DNA from: Alphaproteobacteria bacterium
GTDB taxonomy: Bacteria; Pseudomonadota; Alphaproteobacteria; Caulobacterales; Caulobacteraceae
NCBI GenBank assembly: GCA_018821435.1
Contig: JAHJME010000027.1
Location: forward strand, 152,728 to 216,727
DNA length: 64,000 nucleotides
Direction: 5' to 3'
Under the pieces are notes generated by a model. It did no database searches and was not told the origin of the DNA. It saw nothing but the letters and a program-made list of their open reading frames with translations. Position 1 is the first letter of the stretch. Each line of letters starts with the position of its first letter. The translations under genes and the position numbers were made by a program. Shown piece after piece: positions 43,510 through 51,526 of this stretch.

Positions 43510-44688
43510 TTAGCGCGACAGTTCCCTCATCGCCTTTTCCAGGCCGTCGATGGTCAGCGGATACATCCGGTCGCCGACCAGCTGCTTCATGACCCCGATG
43601 GACGGCGTGTAGTCCCAGTGGCGTTCGGCGGTTGGGTTCAGCCAGACCATGCGTTCGTAGATCTGCGACACGCGGTCCATCCAGATCGCGCCGGCCTCTT
43701 CGTTCCAGTGCTCCACCGAGCCGCCCGGATAGGTGATCTCGTAGGGGCTCATGGTCGCGTCGCCCACGAAGATGATTTTGTAGTCGTGGGGGAACTTGTG
43801 GAGGATGTCCCAGGTGTTCAGCTTCTCGGCGTGACGGCGCCGGTTGTCCTTCCACACGCTCTCGTACAGGCAGTTGTGGAAGTAGTAGAACTCCATGTTC
43901 TTGAACTCGGATCGCGCGGCTGAGAACAGTTCCTCGCAAACCTTGATGTGCCCATCCATCGAGCCGCCGATGTCGAAGAAGATCAGCACGCTGATCTTGT
44001 TGCGGCGCTCGGGGCGCAGGTTGATGTCCAGGTAGCCCTTCTCGGCCGTGCCCTTGATGGTCGCGCCCATGTCGAGCTCGTCGGCCGACCCGTCGCGCAC
44101 CCACTTCCTCAGGCGGCGCAGCGCCACCTTGATGTTGCGGGTGCCCAGCTCGACGCTGTCGTCGAGGTTCTTGTACTCGCGCTTGTCCCAGACCTTGATG
44201 GCCTTGCCGTGCCGGCCCTTGTCCTGGCCGATCCGGACGCCTTCGGGATGATAGCCGTTGGCGCCGAAGGGCGAGGTGCCGCCGGTGCCGATGGCCTTGC
44301 TGCCGCCCTCGTGGCGCTCCTTCTGTTCCTTGATCCGCTCGGCCAGCGCTTCCATCAGCTTGTCGAAGCCGCCCATGGCCTCGATCTGCGCCTTCTCTTC
44401 CTCGGTCAGGAACTTCTCGGAGATCTTCTTCAGCCATTCGGCGGGGATGTCGGCCGCGAGGTTCTCGCCCTCCAGCCTCTCCTGGCCCTTGAAGACGTGG
44501 CCGAAGACCTGGTCGAACTTGTCCAGGTTCTTCTCGTCCTTCACCAGGGCCGAGCGCGACAGATAATAGAAGTCGTCGACGGAACGGTCGATGACCTGCT
44601 TGTCCATCGCCTCCATCAGGATGAGGTATTCCTTCAGCGTCACGGGCACCTTGGCCTCGCGAAGCTCGGTGAAGAAGCGCATGAACAT
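43510..44688 (-). CDS. VWA domain protein (CoxE-like)
   Basis: A 392-residue cytosolic protein with a C-terminal von Willebrand A domain. The metal site reads FFDIGGSMDGH with D239, G241 and S243, so the usual D-x-S-x-S is D-x-G-x-S here. The N-terminal half is helical and charged (ERIKEQKERHEGG). Proteins of this type usually act with a MoxR AAA ATPase in metal-centre or complex assembly; no MoxR gene is in the window. The start at 44688 is chosen because MFMRFFTELREAKVPV is family-like; upstream in-frame residues are Arg/Ser-rich. Confidence 0.85.
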   Translation of the reverse strand: MFMRFFTELREAKVPVTLKEYLILMEAMDKQVIDRSVDDFYYLSRSALVKDEKNLDKFDQVFGHVFKGQERLEGENLAADIPAEWLKKISEKFLTEEEKAQIEAMGGFDKLMEALAERIKEQKERHEGGSKAIGTGGTSPFGANGYHPEGVRIGQDKGRHGKAIKVWDKREYKNLDDSVELGTRNIKVALRRLRKWVRDGSADELDMGATIKGTAEKGYLDINLRPERRNKISVLIFFDIGGSMDGHIKVCEELFSAARSEFKNMEFYYFHNCLYESVWKDNRRRHAEKLNTWDILHKFPHDYKIIFVGDATMSPYEITYPGGSVEHWNEEAGAIWMDRVSQIYERMVWLNPTAERHWDYTPSIGVMKQLVGDRMYPLTIDGLEKAMRELSR

Positions 44689-45031
44689 CGGGTGGCTCGC
44701 GTCGAACGTCTGTTTGAACGCGAAGGATGGGGCGGGGGCGCCCGGATGTCCAGTGCGCCGGCGTGCGTAGACGCGCGACGAAGTATCTGATGCGCCGGGC
44801 GAGCCGGCGTCTGTAGTCGACTCGGCGCGCAGACCCCGGCCATAGATCTGAAAGCCCGTCGCCCGCGGCGAACCGGGATACCAGTTGGCGCGACGAACGT
44901 AGCAGGTCCGCGAAATCGACGGCGTGAGACGGATTGTCCGCAATTGAGACGCGGTGTCCTCACGGGTCGGCCCGCCCCCGGGCCAATCTAACAGCGCGCG
45001 CCGGCTTGGTGCGTGGCATTGGGGACGAGCG
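44689..45031. other. 343-bp gap between divergent genes
   Basis: It contains a short GGCCCG/CGGGCC hairpin (44969-44984) and no convincing gene. A GAAC-N8-GAAC pair at 44704-44719 has the wrong spacing for LexA. It must hold promoters for the VWA gene and the PEP-CTERM gene, which I could not place. Confidence 0.5.
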
Positions 45032-45616
45032 ATGAATCTGCTGAGGACAATGAGCGTCGCGGCGCTCTGTACGGCGATGAGCCTGGGCGCGTCTGCCGCC
45101 GCCGCGACGACGATCCTCTCCTATGCGGGGAACACGTTCAATTTCCGCGCGGGCTCACATGTGTTCGGCGACAGCGTCATGGCGACGATCGAATTGGCCG
45201 AACCGTTGGCCGCGAACTTTTCCGGCGCGGTGACGCCGTTGTCGATGGTGATGACCGTGGGCAGCGAGACCATCAGCGCGCCGTTCTCGTTCCGCGCGTT
45301 CTTCGATATCGATGCGGCCGGCGAGATCCGCGGCTGGAACGTCGCCGCCTTTTCGGACGCCGCCGGGACGCTTCGCTTTCAGACCATCAAGACCCCGTCC
45401 GGCCAGTTCGGGGAGGTCGGCGGGATCGTCGACACGGCGTTCCACACGGCTGGCGGGTCGACGTCGTTCGCGCAGCGGCTTGGCACGCCCGGCGTCTGGA
45501 CGGTGACGACGCGGGAGGATCCTGTGGCTGTGCCGGAGCCTGCGGCGTGGGCGTTGATGATCGTCGGGTTCGGGATGGCGGGTGTGGGCTTGCGCCGGCG
45601 GATGGTGGTGGTTTAG
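45032..45616 (+). CDS. PEP-CTERM sorting domain protein
   Basis: A 194-residue exported protein. The signal peptide MNLLRTMSVAALCTAMSLGA is cleaved near AAA. The body is beta-rich (TTILSYAGNTFNFRAG, FRAFFDIDAAGEIRGW). The sorting signal VPEPAAWALMIVGFGMAG is followed by LRRR. It converges with another PEP-CTERM gene 40 bp away, the two C-terminal tags forming an imperfect DNA inverted repeat around a hairpin. Confidence 0.87.
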   Translation: MNLLRTMSVAALCTAMSLGASAAAATTILSYAGNTFNFRAGSHVFGDSVMATIELAEPLAANFSGAVTPLSMVMTVGSETISAPFSFRAFFDIDAAGEIRGWNVAAFSDAAGTLRFQTIKTPSGQFGEVGGIVDTAFHTAGGSTSFAQRLGTPGVWTVTTREDPVAVPEPAAWALMIVGFGMAGVGLRRRMVVV

Positions 45617-45643
45617 CGCCGCCTCCCCAGGGGCGGCGGCGCT
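45615..45643. terminator. hairpin between convergent PEP-CTERM genes
   Basis: AGCGCCGCC (45615-45623) pairs exactly with GGCGGCGCT (45635-45643) around an 11-base loop. It begins within the stop codon of the plus-strand gene and may serve both transcripts. Confidence 0.5.
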
Positions 45644-45656
45644 GGTCGATAGCGGT

Positions 45657-46616
45657 TTAGGCGACCGTAAGCACCGGCGTCCGACGCGCACGACGCATCG
45701 CGAGGCCGACCAGACCGAAGCCCGAGATCATCAGCGCCCAAGCTGCAGGTTCGGGGACGGCGGCGACGGAGGCGGACAGGAATGACGCGCCGACGGCCTC
45801 GCCCGTGTCGGCGAAGACGGTCTTCTCGGGGTCGAAGTAGGAAGAGAACGTGTGGGTGGCGTCCAGGAAGCCGCCCTTGTTCGAGATCGCCTGGACGGTG
45901 GCCAGGATGACGAACGACTGCCCGGACTGGATGGTGATCGCGCCGCCGTCGCAGCCCGTGGTCAGCGACAGCGGGATGTTGTGCTCGCCCGCGCCCAGGC
46001 CGTTCGAGCTGGAGAACCCGGTGGCGGTGGCGCCGGCGGCGCAGTCCGTGAGCCCGGTCAGCGAGCCGATGAGTTGCTCGCCCGTGGTCCCGATCCCGTT
46101 GAGCGCCGACAGCGGCAGGATGGTGAGGTTGGCGCCGAAGAAGCCGGCGCCGGCGGATTCCACGCCGATGACGCCCGTGTTGGTCAGGTTGCCGGAGCCG
46201 AAGTAGTGCAGCGTGCCGGTTAGCGCGAGATTGATCGCCGCGTCGCCGGTGTAGGTGAACGTCTGATACGCCAGCGCGCTCGCGCCGGTGCGGGTGTTGG
46301 CGCCGGCGAAGGACGACACGCCCAAGGTCGGCACGGCGTCGCCGCTAAAGGTGGAATAAGCCGATCCCGAGGCGCCGGAATTGCCCTCGTTTGTGGCGGA
46401 GATCGAGAACGAGCTGCCCGCGCCACCGGCGTACTGGAGGAAGTTTCGCGTGCCGAGCTGGCAATCGCCGCCCGAGGTCGTGATGCAGGTCCGGTTGGTC
46501 AGGATCGCAGCAGAGCCGAACGTCGCCGGGGCCGGGTCGGCCATGGCCGCCGCTGGCGCCAGTATCGCGGCGGCCGCCAGCGCGGCGACGCCCTTCATCA
46601 TCAGAATACTTTTCAT
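45657..46616 (-). CDS. PEP-CTERM sorting domain protein
   Basis: A 319-residue exported protein. The signal is MKSILMMKGVAALAAAAILA with cleavage near AMA. The body is Gly/Ser/Thr-rich with periodic beta-strands and two Cys pairs (TCITTSGGDC; TDCAAGA and TGCDGGA). The sorting signal VPEPAAWALMISGFGLVG precedes MRRARR. GGGGGC sits before the ATG at 46616. A perfect CtrA-type box lies 83 bp upstream, so production may follow the cell cycle. Confidence 0.87.
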   Translation of the reverse strand: MKSILMMKGVAALAAAAILAPAAAMADPAPATFGSAAILTNRTCITTSGGDCQLGTRNFLQYAGGAGSSFSISATNEGNSGASGSAYSTFSGDAVPTLGVSSFAGANTRTGASALAYQTFTYTGDAAINLALTGTLHYFGSGNLTNTGVIGVESAGAGFFGANLTILPLSALNGIGTTGEQLIGSLTGLTDCAAGATATGFSSSNGLGAGEHNIPLSLTTGCDGGAITIQSGQSFVILATVQAISNKGGFLDATHTFSSYFDPEKTVFADTGEAVGASFLSASVAAVPEPAAWALMISGFGLVGLAMRRARRTPVLTVA

Positions 46617-46698
46617 CTTGCCCCCGATTGATCGAGGCTCCGCGGGCAAGCCCACGATCCGAGTTGATCGCGTGCGGGCCGCATGAAGCCGTCCATCC

Positions 46699-46715
46699 TT
46701 AACGACGGATTAACC
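46699..46715. promoter_or_regulatory. CtrA-type box TTAA-N7-TTAACC
   Basis: TTAA (46699-46702), seven bases, then TTAACC (46710-46715) matches the Caulobacter CtrA consensus exactly. The nearest gene is the minus-strand PEP-CTERM gene starting at 46616. Confidence 0.55.
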
Positions 46716-46839
46716 GCGACCTTGCGCGCGAAATCCATTCCCCCGAGGGGGAGGCAAATGCGCTTCCCATGCCGTGCTCTTCACGGCCGGCGCTGAGGGA
46801 CGGGGCGGATGTCCGGCCAGAGCCGTCCGCGTTCGACGG

Positions 46840-47043
46840 CTACCAGCCGTTGGTGGGGTCGATGGCCACGGCCGCGCCCCCACTCGATCCCCCGCCACCG
46901 CGAGGCGTGGCGGATGTGGGTTCGAGGCCGGGATTTCCGTCCGGGCGCCGGCGTCGGCGAAACAGCTCCCGAGGATCGTGGTCGAACTTCGGATATTCGT
47001 CGCGCCTGAGTGAGCGCTCGATGTCAGCTCTGCGCTTGTCCAT
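46840..47043 (-). CDS. small basic hypothetical protein
   Basis: A possible 67-residue protein. AGGA lies six bases before the ATG at 47043 on the minus strand. The product begins MDKRRADIERSLRRDEYPKF and continues with a run of Arg (RRRRRP), then a Gly/Ser-rich end, with no signal or membrane part. It might bind nucleic acid. Two overlapping frames on the other strand lack ribosome sites. Moderate support only. Confidence 0.4.
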   Translation of the reverse strand: MDKRRADIERSLRRDEYPKFDHDPRELFRRRRRPDGNPGLEPTSATPRGGGGSSGGAAVAIDPTNGW

Positions 47044-47112
47044 GCCGGATCCTAGCCTGGATGGCTTGCAGAGGTAGCCTGGCGCCCGCAAGGCGTCTTC
47101 GCAAGCCGCTGG

Positions 47113-47283
47113 CTAACCCTTCGGCTTCAGATCCGGCCGGCTCGCCAGAAACGCCGCGCGTTCCGCTGGCGTCAGGACCTTGGCCTTCTTCTGGCGGGAG
47201 ACCTTGGGCGTCGGCGGAGCGTAGACGCCGGCTTGCGGCGTGCCGCCCTTGAGGTCCGAGAGCCGTTTGATGGGGGGTTTCAT
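47113..47283 (-). CDS. 56-residue basic protein
   Basis: A small frame on the minus strand with AGAGG nine bases before its ATG at 47283. The product is Lys/Pro-rich: MKPPIKRLSDLKGGTPQAG, then YAPPTPKVSRQKKAKVLTPA, ending ERAAFLASRPDLKPKG. The codon pattern is GC-rich at third positions, as in neighbouring genes. It lies between the aldo/keto reductase and the 67-residue candidate, all on one strand. Function unknown. Confidence 0.5.
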   Translation of the reverse strand: MKPPIKRLSDLKGGTPQAGVYAPPTPKVSRQKKAKVLTPAERAAFLASRPDLKPKG

Positions 47284-47357
47284 GGGAGGTCGCCTCTCAC
47301 GATCCGCCTGAGCGTTTCGGATCGGCGACCTCCTTGCCAGATTCCGTGGTCCGAGGC

Positions 47358-48350
47358 TCAGCCCTTCTCGCTGTCCAGGTGCGCCATTTGGACTTGGGCG
47401 TAGCGCGTGCCGGCGACGGCGCCCTGGGGGGCGGCGGCTTCCAGGGCGGCGATGGTCTCGGCCGACAGCGGCTTGTCGAGCGCGCCGAGAGCCTCGGCCA
47501 GACGGTCGCGGCGCCGCGCGCCGACCAGGGGGATGATGTCGTTGCCCTTGGCCGCGACCCAGGCGATGGCGGCCTGGGCGGGAGTGAGTCCGGCGGCGCT
47601 GGCGGCGGCGGCCAGGGCGTCGGCCAGGGCCAGGTTCTTCCGCAGGTTCTCACCCTGGAAGCGGGGGGCGTGGGCGCGGAAGTCGCCGGAGGCGTCGAAG
47701 CTCTTGGTGTTGCCGCCGATCAGGCCGCGGCTGAGCACGCCATACGCGGTGATGCCGATGCCGAGTTCGCGGGTGGTCTGCAGGACGCCATCCTCGATGC
47801 CGCGCGAGAGCAGGCTGTATTCGATCTGGAGGTCGGCGATCGGATGGACGGCGGCGGCCTTGCGGATGGTCTCGGAGCCCACTTCCGACAGGCCGATGTG
47901 GCGGACGTAGCCGGCCTGGACCATCTCGGCGATGGCGCCGACCGTGTCCTCGATGGGCACATTCGGGTCGAGGCGGGCGGGGCGGTAGACATCGATGTGG
48001 TCAACGCCCAGGCGGTTCAGGGTGTAGGCCAACGCGGTCTTCACCGCGGCGGGGCGGCCGTCGAAGCCCAGCCAGCTGCCGTCCGGCCCGCGCTGGGCGC
48101 CGAACTTCACGCTGAGGACGACCTCGTCGCGGCGGTGATCCTTGAGCGCCTCCGAGATCAGCAACTCGTTGTGGCCCATGCCGTAGAAGTCGCCGGTGTC
48201 GATCAGGTTGACGCCGGCTTCGATGGCGGCGTGGATCGTCGCCAGGCTCTCGGCGCGGTCGGACGGGCCGTACATGCCCGACATGCCCATGGCGCCCAGG
48301 CCGATGGCGGAAACCTCAGGGCCGGTCGTTCCAAGTCTGCGCATCTGCAT
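47358..48350 (-). CDS. aldo/keto reductase
   Basis: A 330-residue NADPH-dependent oxidoreductase with the TIM-barrel of the AKR13-like group. It begins MQMRRLGTTGPEVSAIGLGA. The active-site Asp and Tyr lie in LIDTGDFYGMGHNELL, Lys in VVLSVKFGAQ, and the cofactor end is IIPLVGARRRDRLAEAL. It reduces carbonyl compounds such as aldehydes in the cytosol. A LysR gene is transcribed divergently 93 bp away and is the likely regulator. Confidence 0.92.
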   Translation of the reverse strand: MQMRRLGTTGPEVSAIGLGAMGMSGMYGPSDRAESLATIHAAIEAGVNLIDTGDFYGMGHNELLISEALKDHRRDEVVLSVKFGAQRGPDGSWLGFDGRPAAVKTALAYTLNRLGVDHIDVYRPARLDPNVPIEDTVGAIAEMVQAGYVRHIGLSEVGSETIRKAAAVHPIADLQIEYSLLSRGIEDGVLQTTRELGIGITAYGVLSRGLIGGNTKSFDASGDFRAHAPRFQGENLRKNLALADALAAAASAAGLTPAQAAIAWVAAKGNDIIPLVGARRRDRLAEALGALDKPLSAETIAALEAAAPQGAVAGTRYAQVQMAHLDSEKG

Positions 48351-48443
48351 CGGTCGTCTCCTTCGTGATGGCGACTATCTAGGCCTGGGAATTGCAGGTG
48401 ATAATTGGCATTGTTCCGCACGAACTGTGCTGAGGATCGAACA

Positions 48444-49337
48444 ATGGACCGGCCCGACCTCAACGCCCTCGACAGCTTCGCCGCGATCGCCCGGCATCGG
48501 AATTTTCGCCGGGCGGCTATCGAGCGTGGCGTGTCGGCCTCCACGCTCAGCCAGACCCTGCGCGATCTGGAGGCCCGGATGGGCGTGCGGCTGTTGAACC
48601 GCACCACGCGCAGCGTGGCTCTGACCGACGCCGGCGCCGTGTTGCTGGAGCGTTTGCAGCCAGCGCTGGCGGAGATCGGCGAGGCGGTGGCGGAGGCGCG
48701 GTCCGCCCAGGCCGAACCGCAGGGTGCGCTGCGGATCAACGCGCCGGAGCCGGCGGTGGAATTGGTGCTGGCCCCGATGGTGGCGGCGTTCCTGGTGGCC
48801 TATCCGCAGGTGCGGCTGGAGGTGACCAGCCAGACGGCCTTTATCGACATCGTGGCCGGCGGGTTCGACGCAGGCGTGCGCTGGGGCGAGAGCCTGGCGC
48901 AGGACATGGTGGCGGTGTCGCTGGGGCCGCCGCAGCGGTCGGTTGTGGTGGCGTCGCCCGCGCTACTGGCCCGCGTCGGCGCGCCGCAGCATCCGCGCGA
49001 CCTGCTGGACCGGCCGTGCGTCCGGGTCCGCTTCCCTAGCGGGGCCGAGCCGCCGTGGGAGTTCGAGAAGGACGGAGAGCCGCTGCAGATCTCACCAGGC
49101 GGGCCGCTGGTCTGCAGCAGCTCGCAGATGCAGTTGCGCGTGGCCTTGGATGGCGTCTGCTTCGTCCAGATGTTCGACGAAGCGGCCCGGCCGCACGTCG
49201 AGGCGGGCCGCCTGGTGGAGGTGCTGACCGACTGGTCGGAGACCTTCCCCGGGCCGTTCCTCTATTACCCGAGCCGTCGGACCATGCCGTCGCCGCTCCG
49301 GGCGTTCGTGGATTTCCTGCACGCGCGGCGGGGTTAG
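48444..49337 (+). CDS. LysR family regulator
   Basis: A 297-residue regulator. The N-terminal winged helix begins MDRPDLNALDSFAAIARHRN and includes RGVSASTLSQTLRDLEARMG (the LysR recognition region). The C-terminal periplasmic-binding-like domain ends in FVDFLHARRG. It matches the subgroup that controls a divergent oxidoreductase gene, here the aldo/keto reductase. The ATG at 48444 is used in place of an upstream frame start. Its stop shares TTAG with the convergent recombinase-like gene. Confidence 0.9.
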   Translation: MDRPDLNALDSFAAIARHRNFRRAAIERGVSASTLSQTLRDLEARMGVRLLNRTTRSVALTDAGAVLLERLQPALAEIGEAVAEARSAQAEPQGALRINAPEPAVELVLAPMVAAFLVAYPQVRLEVTSQTAFIDIVAGGFDAGVRWGESLAQDMVAVSLGPPQRSVVVASPALLARVGAPQHPRDLLDRPCVRVRFPSGAEPPWEFEKDGEPLQISPGGPLVCSSSQMQLRVALDGVCFVQMFDEAARPHVEAGRLVEVLTDWSETFPGPFLYYPSRRTMPSPLRAFVDFLHARRG

Positions 49338-49828
49338 GCCTCCGCCGCCTCAACCGCCTTCAGCTTGCGCCAGACGGTCATGCGGGAGACGCCCAGGCGC
49401 CGGGCGATCTCGACGGGGCCGACTCCGGCGCGTTGCAGGGCGAAGATCTCGTGGGTCGCGGCGGCTTGGCGGCGGCGGCGTCCGTGGCCGGAGGGCTCCA
49501 GTTCGGCGACGGCCTCGAGCACCGCCCGCAGCGCCTGGCCGCCGCTGCCCTGGCTGGTCAGCGCGGGTTCCAGCACCGAGAGGCTGGCGCCGCGGGCCTC
49601 CAGCCGGTCCAGCGCGTCCAGCAGACCCCGGCCGCTCAGGGCGAAACGGTCCAGCCGGGTGACGACCAGCTGGTCGCCGGCGCCAATGAAATCCAGGATC
49701 GAGCCCAGGGCCTGGCCGGCGGCCCCCGGCTCCTCGGCCCGGACGACCTGGCAGCCGGCCGCCTTGAGGGTCGCGGTGTCCTCGTTCGCGGTCGCGTCGC
49801 GCAACCGAACGTAGCCAATCCTCAGCAT
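49334..49828 (-). CDS. serine-recombinase-like protein lacking catalytic residues
   Basis: A 164-residue resolvase/invertase-fold protein. The start MLRIGYVRLRDA corresponds to the family start Y-A-R-V-S, but the nucleophile Ser position is R10. In QLVVTRLDRFALSGRGLLD, D60 and R61 are kept, while the Arg three residues later is L64. The C-terminal helix-turn-helix (GPVEIARRLGVSRMTVWRKL, 137-156) is intact. It probably binds DNA without cutting it. Size and order match small resolvases. Transposon-end-like repeats lie 130 bp away, suggesting a mobile origin. Confidence 0.8.
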   Translation of the reverse strand: MLRIGYVRLRDATANEDTATLKAAGCQVVRAEEPGAAGQALGSILDFIGAGDQLVVTRLDRFALSGRGLLDALDRLEARGASLSVLEPALTSQGSGGQALRAVLEAVAELEPSGHGRRRRQAAATHEIFALQRAGVGPVEIARRLGVSRMTVWRKLKAVEAAEA

Positions 49829-49949
49829 CCCCGCCCGCCGATGTTCCAAGAGCTCAAACGTCGACGGCTAAGGTCCCAAATGGCGTCGCTCGCGCCAAGA
49901 CGGGTTGAGGTTAAATCGAAGCAATGAAAGGCCCGGAAGCGCGGTCAAC

Positions 49950-50522
49950 TTAGGCGAAATTGTGTCGGACTTCGGCTAATTGTGACGCTGACTTGGAAAA
50001 ACTGTCCCCGGAGCGGCGGAGAATGAATTCGAGGTCGACCGTCTGGCCGACCTGAAAGTCGTATTCCCCGGCCTTCTCGAAGCCCTGGTGATCGTAGAAT
50101 CGCAGGGCGCGGTGGTTTTCGGACCAGACGCCGATCCACACGTCGCGCGGGCCGTCCGACTGGAGCCAGTCCATCACCGTCCAGAACAGCGCCTTGCCCA
50201 GGCCGCCGCCCTGGCTGGCCTGGGTGAAATAGATCCGCTTCAACTCGCCGCAGGCCGGCGTCACCTCGGGGTGGGGCAGGCCGCAGGGACCGGCCAGGGC
50301 GTAGCCGATCGCCTGGCCGCCCGCCTCGACCAGCCACATGGCCTTGGCCGGGTCGGTCAGGTCGGCCTGGATGCGCGCCGGCGCATAGGCGTCCGCCACA
50401 TAGGCGGCGAAATCCTCGGCGCTGTAGAGGTGCTGGAACGTTTCGGTGAAGGTCTGGAGGCCGATGGCGACCAGGGTCGGGGCGTCGGCGGGGCCGGCGC
50501 GGCGGATCGTGGGTTGGCTCAT
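49950..50522 (-). CDS. GNAT family N-acetyltransferase with unusual C-terminal tail
   Basis: A 190-residue acetyltransferase. The acetyl-CoA loop is RIYFTQASQGGGLGKALFW (Q-x-x-G-x-G) and the typical end of the fold is NHRALRFYDHQGFEKAGEY with VDLEFILRR. The last about 17 residues (SFSKSASQLAEVRHNFA) are polar, unlike the family end, and are encoded by two direct repeats resembling transposon ends, so the original 3' end may have been replaced. The substrate is unknown. Confidence 0.85.
   Translation of the reverse strand: MSQPTIRRAGPADAPTLVAIGLQTFTETFQHLYSAEDFAAYVADAYAPARIQADLTDPAKAMWLVEAGGQAIGYALAGPCGLPHPEVTPACGELKRIYFTQASQGGGLGKALFWTVMDWLQSDGPRDVWIGVWSENHRALRFYDHQGFEKAGEYDFQVGQTVDLEFILRRSGDSFSKSASQLAEVRHNFA
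49958..49996. repeat. two imperfect direct repeats, transposon-end-like
   Basis: AATTGTGTCGGACTTCGG (49958-49975) and AATTGTGACGCTGACTTGG (49978-49996) are near-identical and separated by 2 bp. Short tandem TGTG-(T/A)CG-type repeats like these occur at ends of Mu/TniA-type transposons. They lie in the 3' end of the GNAT gene. Confidence 0.5.
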
Positions 50523-50555
50523 GGGCGTCGTGCGAACTTGGGTTAGGATCGAGGG

Positions 50556-51479
50556 ATGACCATCGCGCTCTACACCCATCAGGACATGTTCGACCACCGT
50601 CCGGGCGAGGGACACCCCGAGCGACCCGACCGGCTGCGGGCGGTGACCGACGCGCTGGGCGACTCCACGCTGGACCTGGCGCCGCACGACGCGCCCATCG
50701 TCGAGGCCGCCGACCTGCTGCTGGCCCACGACGCGGCCTATGTGGCGATGATCGAGCGGGTAGCGCCGGCCAGCGGTCTGAAGGTTCTGGACGCCGACAC
50801 CTACATGTCCGCCGGGAGCCTGACCGCCGCGCGGCGGGCGGCGGGCGCCGTGGTCCAGGCGGTGCGCGACGTGGCGGCCGGTAGGGCGGAACGGGCGTTC
50901 TGCGCCGTGCGGCCGCCGGGGCATCACGCCGAGCCCGGCCTGCCCATGGGCTTCTGCATCTTCTCGAACGTCGCCATCGCGGCGCTGGCCGCGCAACAAG
51001 CGGGGCTGGCCCGGGTGGCGGTGGTGGATTTCGACGTCCACCACGGCAATGGCACCCAGGCGGCGCTGGGCGGACGGCCCGGGACGTTCTTCGCCTCGAT
51101 CCAGCAGTGGCCGATGTGGCCCGGCACCGGCCATCCGGACGAACAGGTCCCGGACAACATCGCCAACGCCGTCTCGCCCGAGGGCGCGCCGGTCGAGGTG
51201 TGGCGCAAGGCGTTCGAGTCGCTGCTGGAGAAGGTGGACGCGTTCGCCCCCGACCTGATCATGGTGTCGGCGGGTTTCGACGCCCATCGCAGCGATCCGA
51301 TCGGCGGGGCGGGACAGAGCCTGGAGGCCGCCGACTTCGCCTGGGCCACCCGCGCCATCGCCTCGGTGGCCAACCGGCATGCCAAGGGTCGGGTTGTGTC
51401 CTCGCTTGAGGGCGGGTACCACCTCGAAGCTCTGGGCCGTTCGGCGCTCGCGCATGTGAGCGCCATTGGCGAAGGGTAG
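50556..51479 (+). CDS. histone deacetylase family protein
   Basis: A 307-residue zinc hydrolase of the arginase/deacetylase fold (HDAC class II-like, acetylpolyamine amidohydrolase or related). The catalytic His pair is H123-H124 in [16 protein letters not shown], the zinc site is DFDVHHGNG (D160, H162) with a further Asp in [11 protein letters not shown], and the late GGYH carries the family Gly-Gly-Tyr. It removes acetyl groups from lysine or polyamines. It is transcribed divergently from the GNAT gene 33 bp away, an acetylation/deacetylation pairing worth noting. Confidence 0.92.
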   Translation: MTIALYTHQDMFDHRPGEGHPERPDRLRAVTDALGDSTLDLAPHDAPIVEAADLLLAHDAAYVAMIERVAPASGLKVLDADTYMSAGSLTAARRAAGAVVQAVRDVAAGRAERAFCAVRPPGHHAEPGLPMGFCIFSNVAIAALAAQQAGLARVAVVDFDVHHGNGTQAALGGRPGTFFASIQQWPMWPGTGHPDEQVPDNIANAVSPEGAPVEVWRKAFESLLEKVDAFAPDLIMVSAGFDAHRSDPIGGAGQSLEAADFAWATRAIASVANRHAKGRVVSSLEGGYHLEALGRSALAHVSAIGEG

Positions 51480-51526
51480 GGGCGGCGAAGGTTGAGGGGC
51501 AAGACGCCGGTGCGGCGCCAGGATTC

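Noticed and set aside
44704..44719. GAAC-N8-GAAC, like a LexA box
   Set aside because: The spacing is eight bases; the alphaproteobacterial site needs seven. Neighbouring genes are not repair genes.
49334..50522. An intact transposon
   Set aside because: Only one set of end-like repeats and a catalytically dead recombinase are visible; there is no transposase and no second end.
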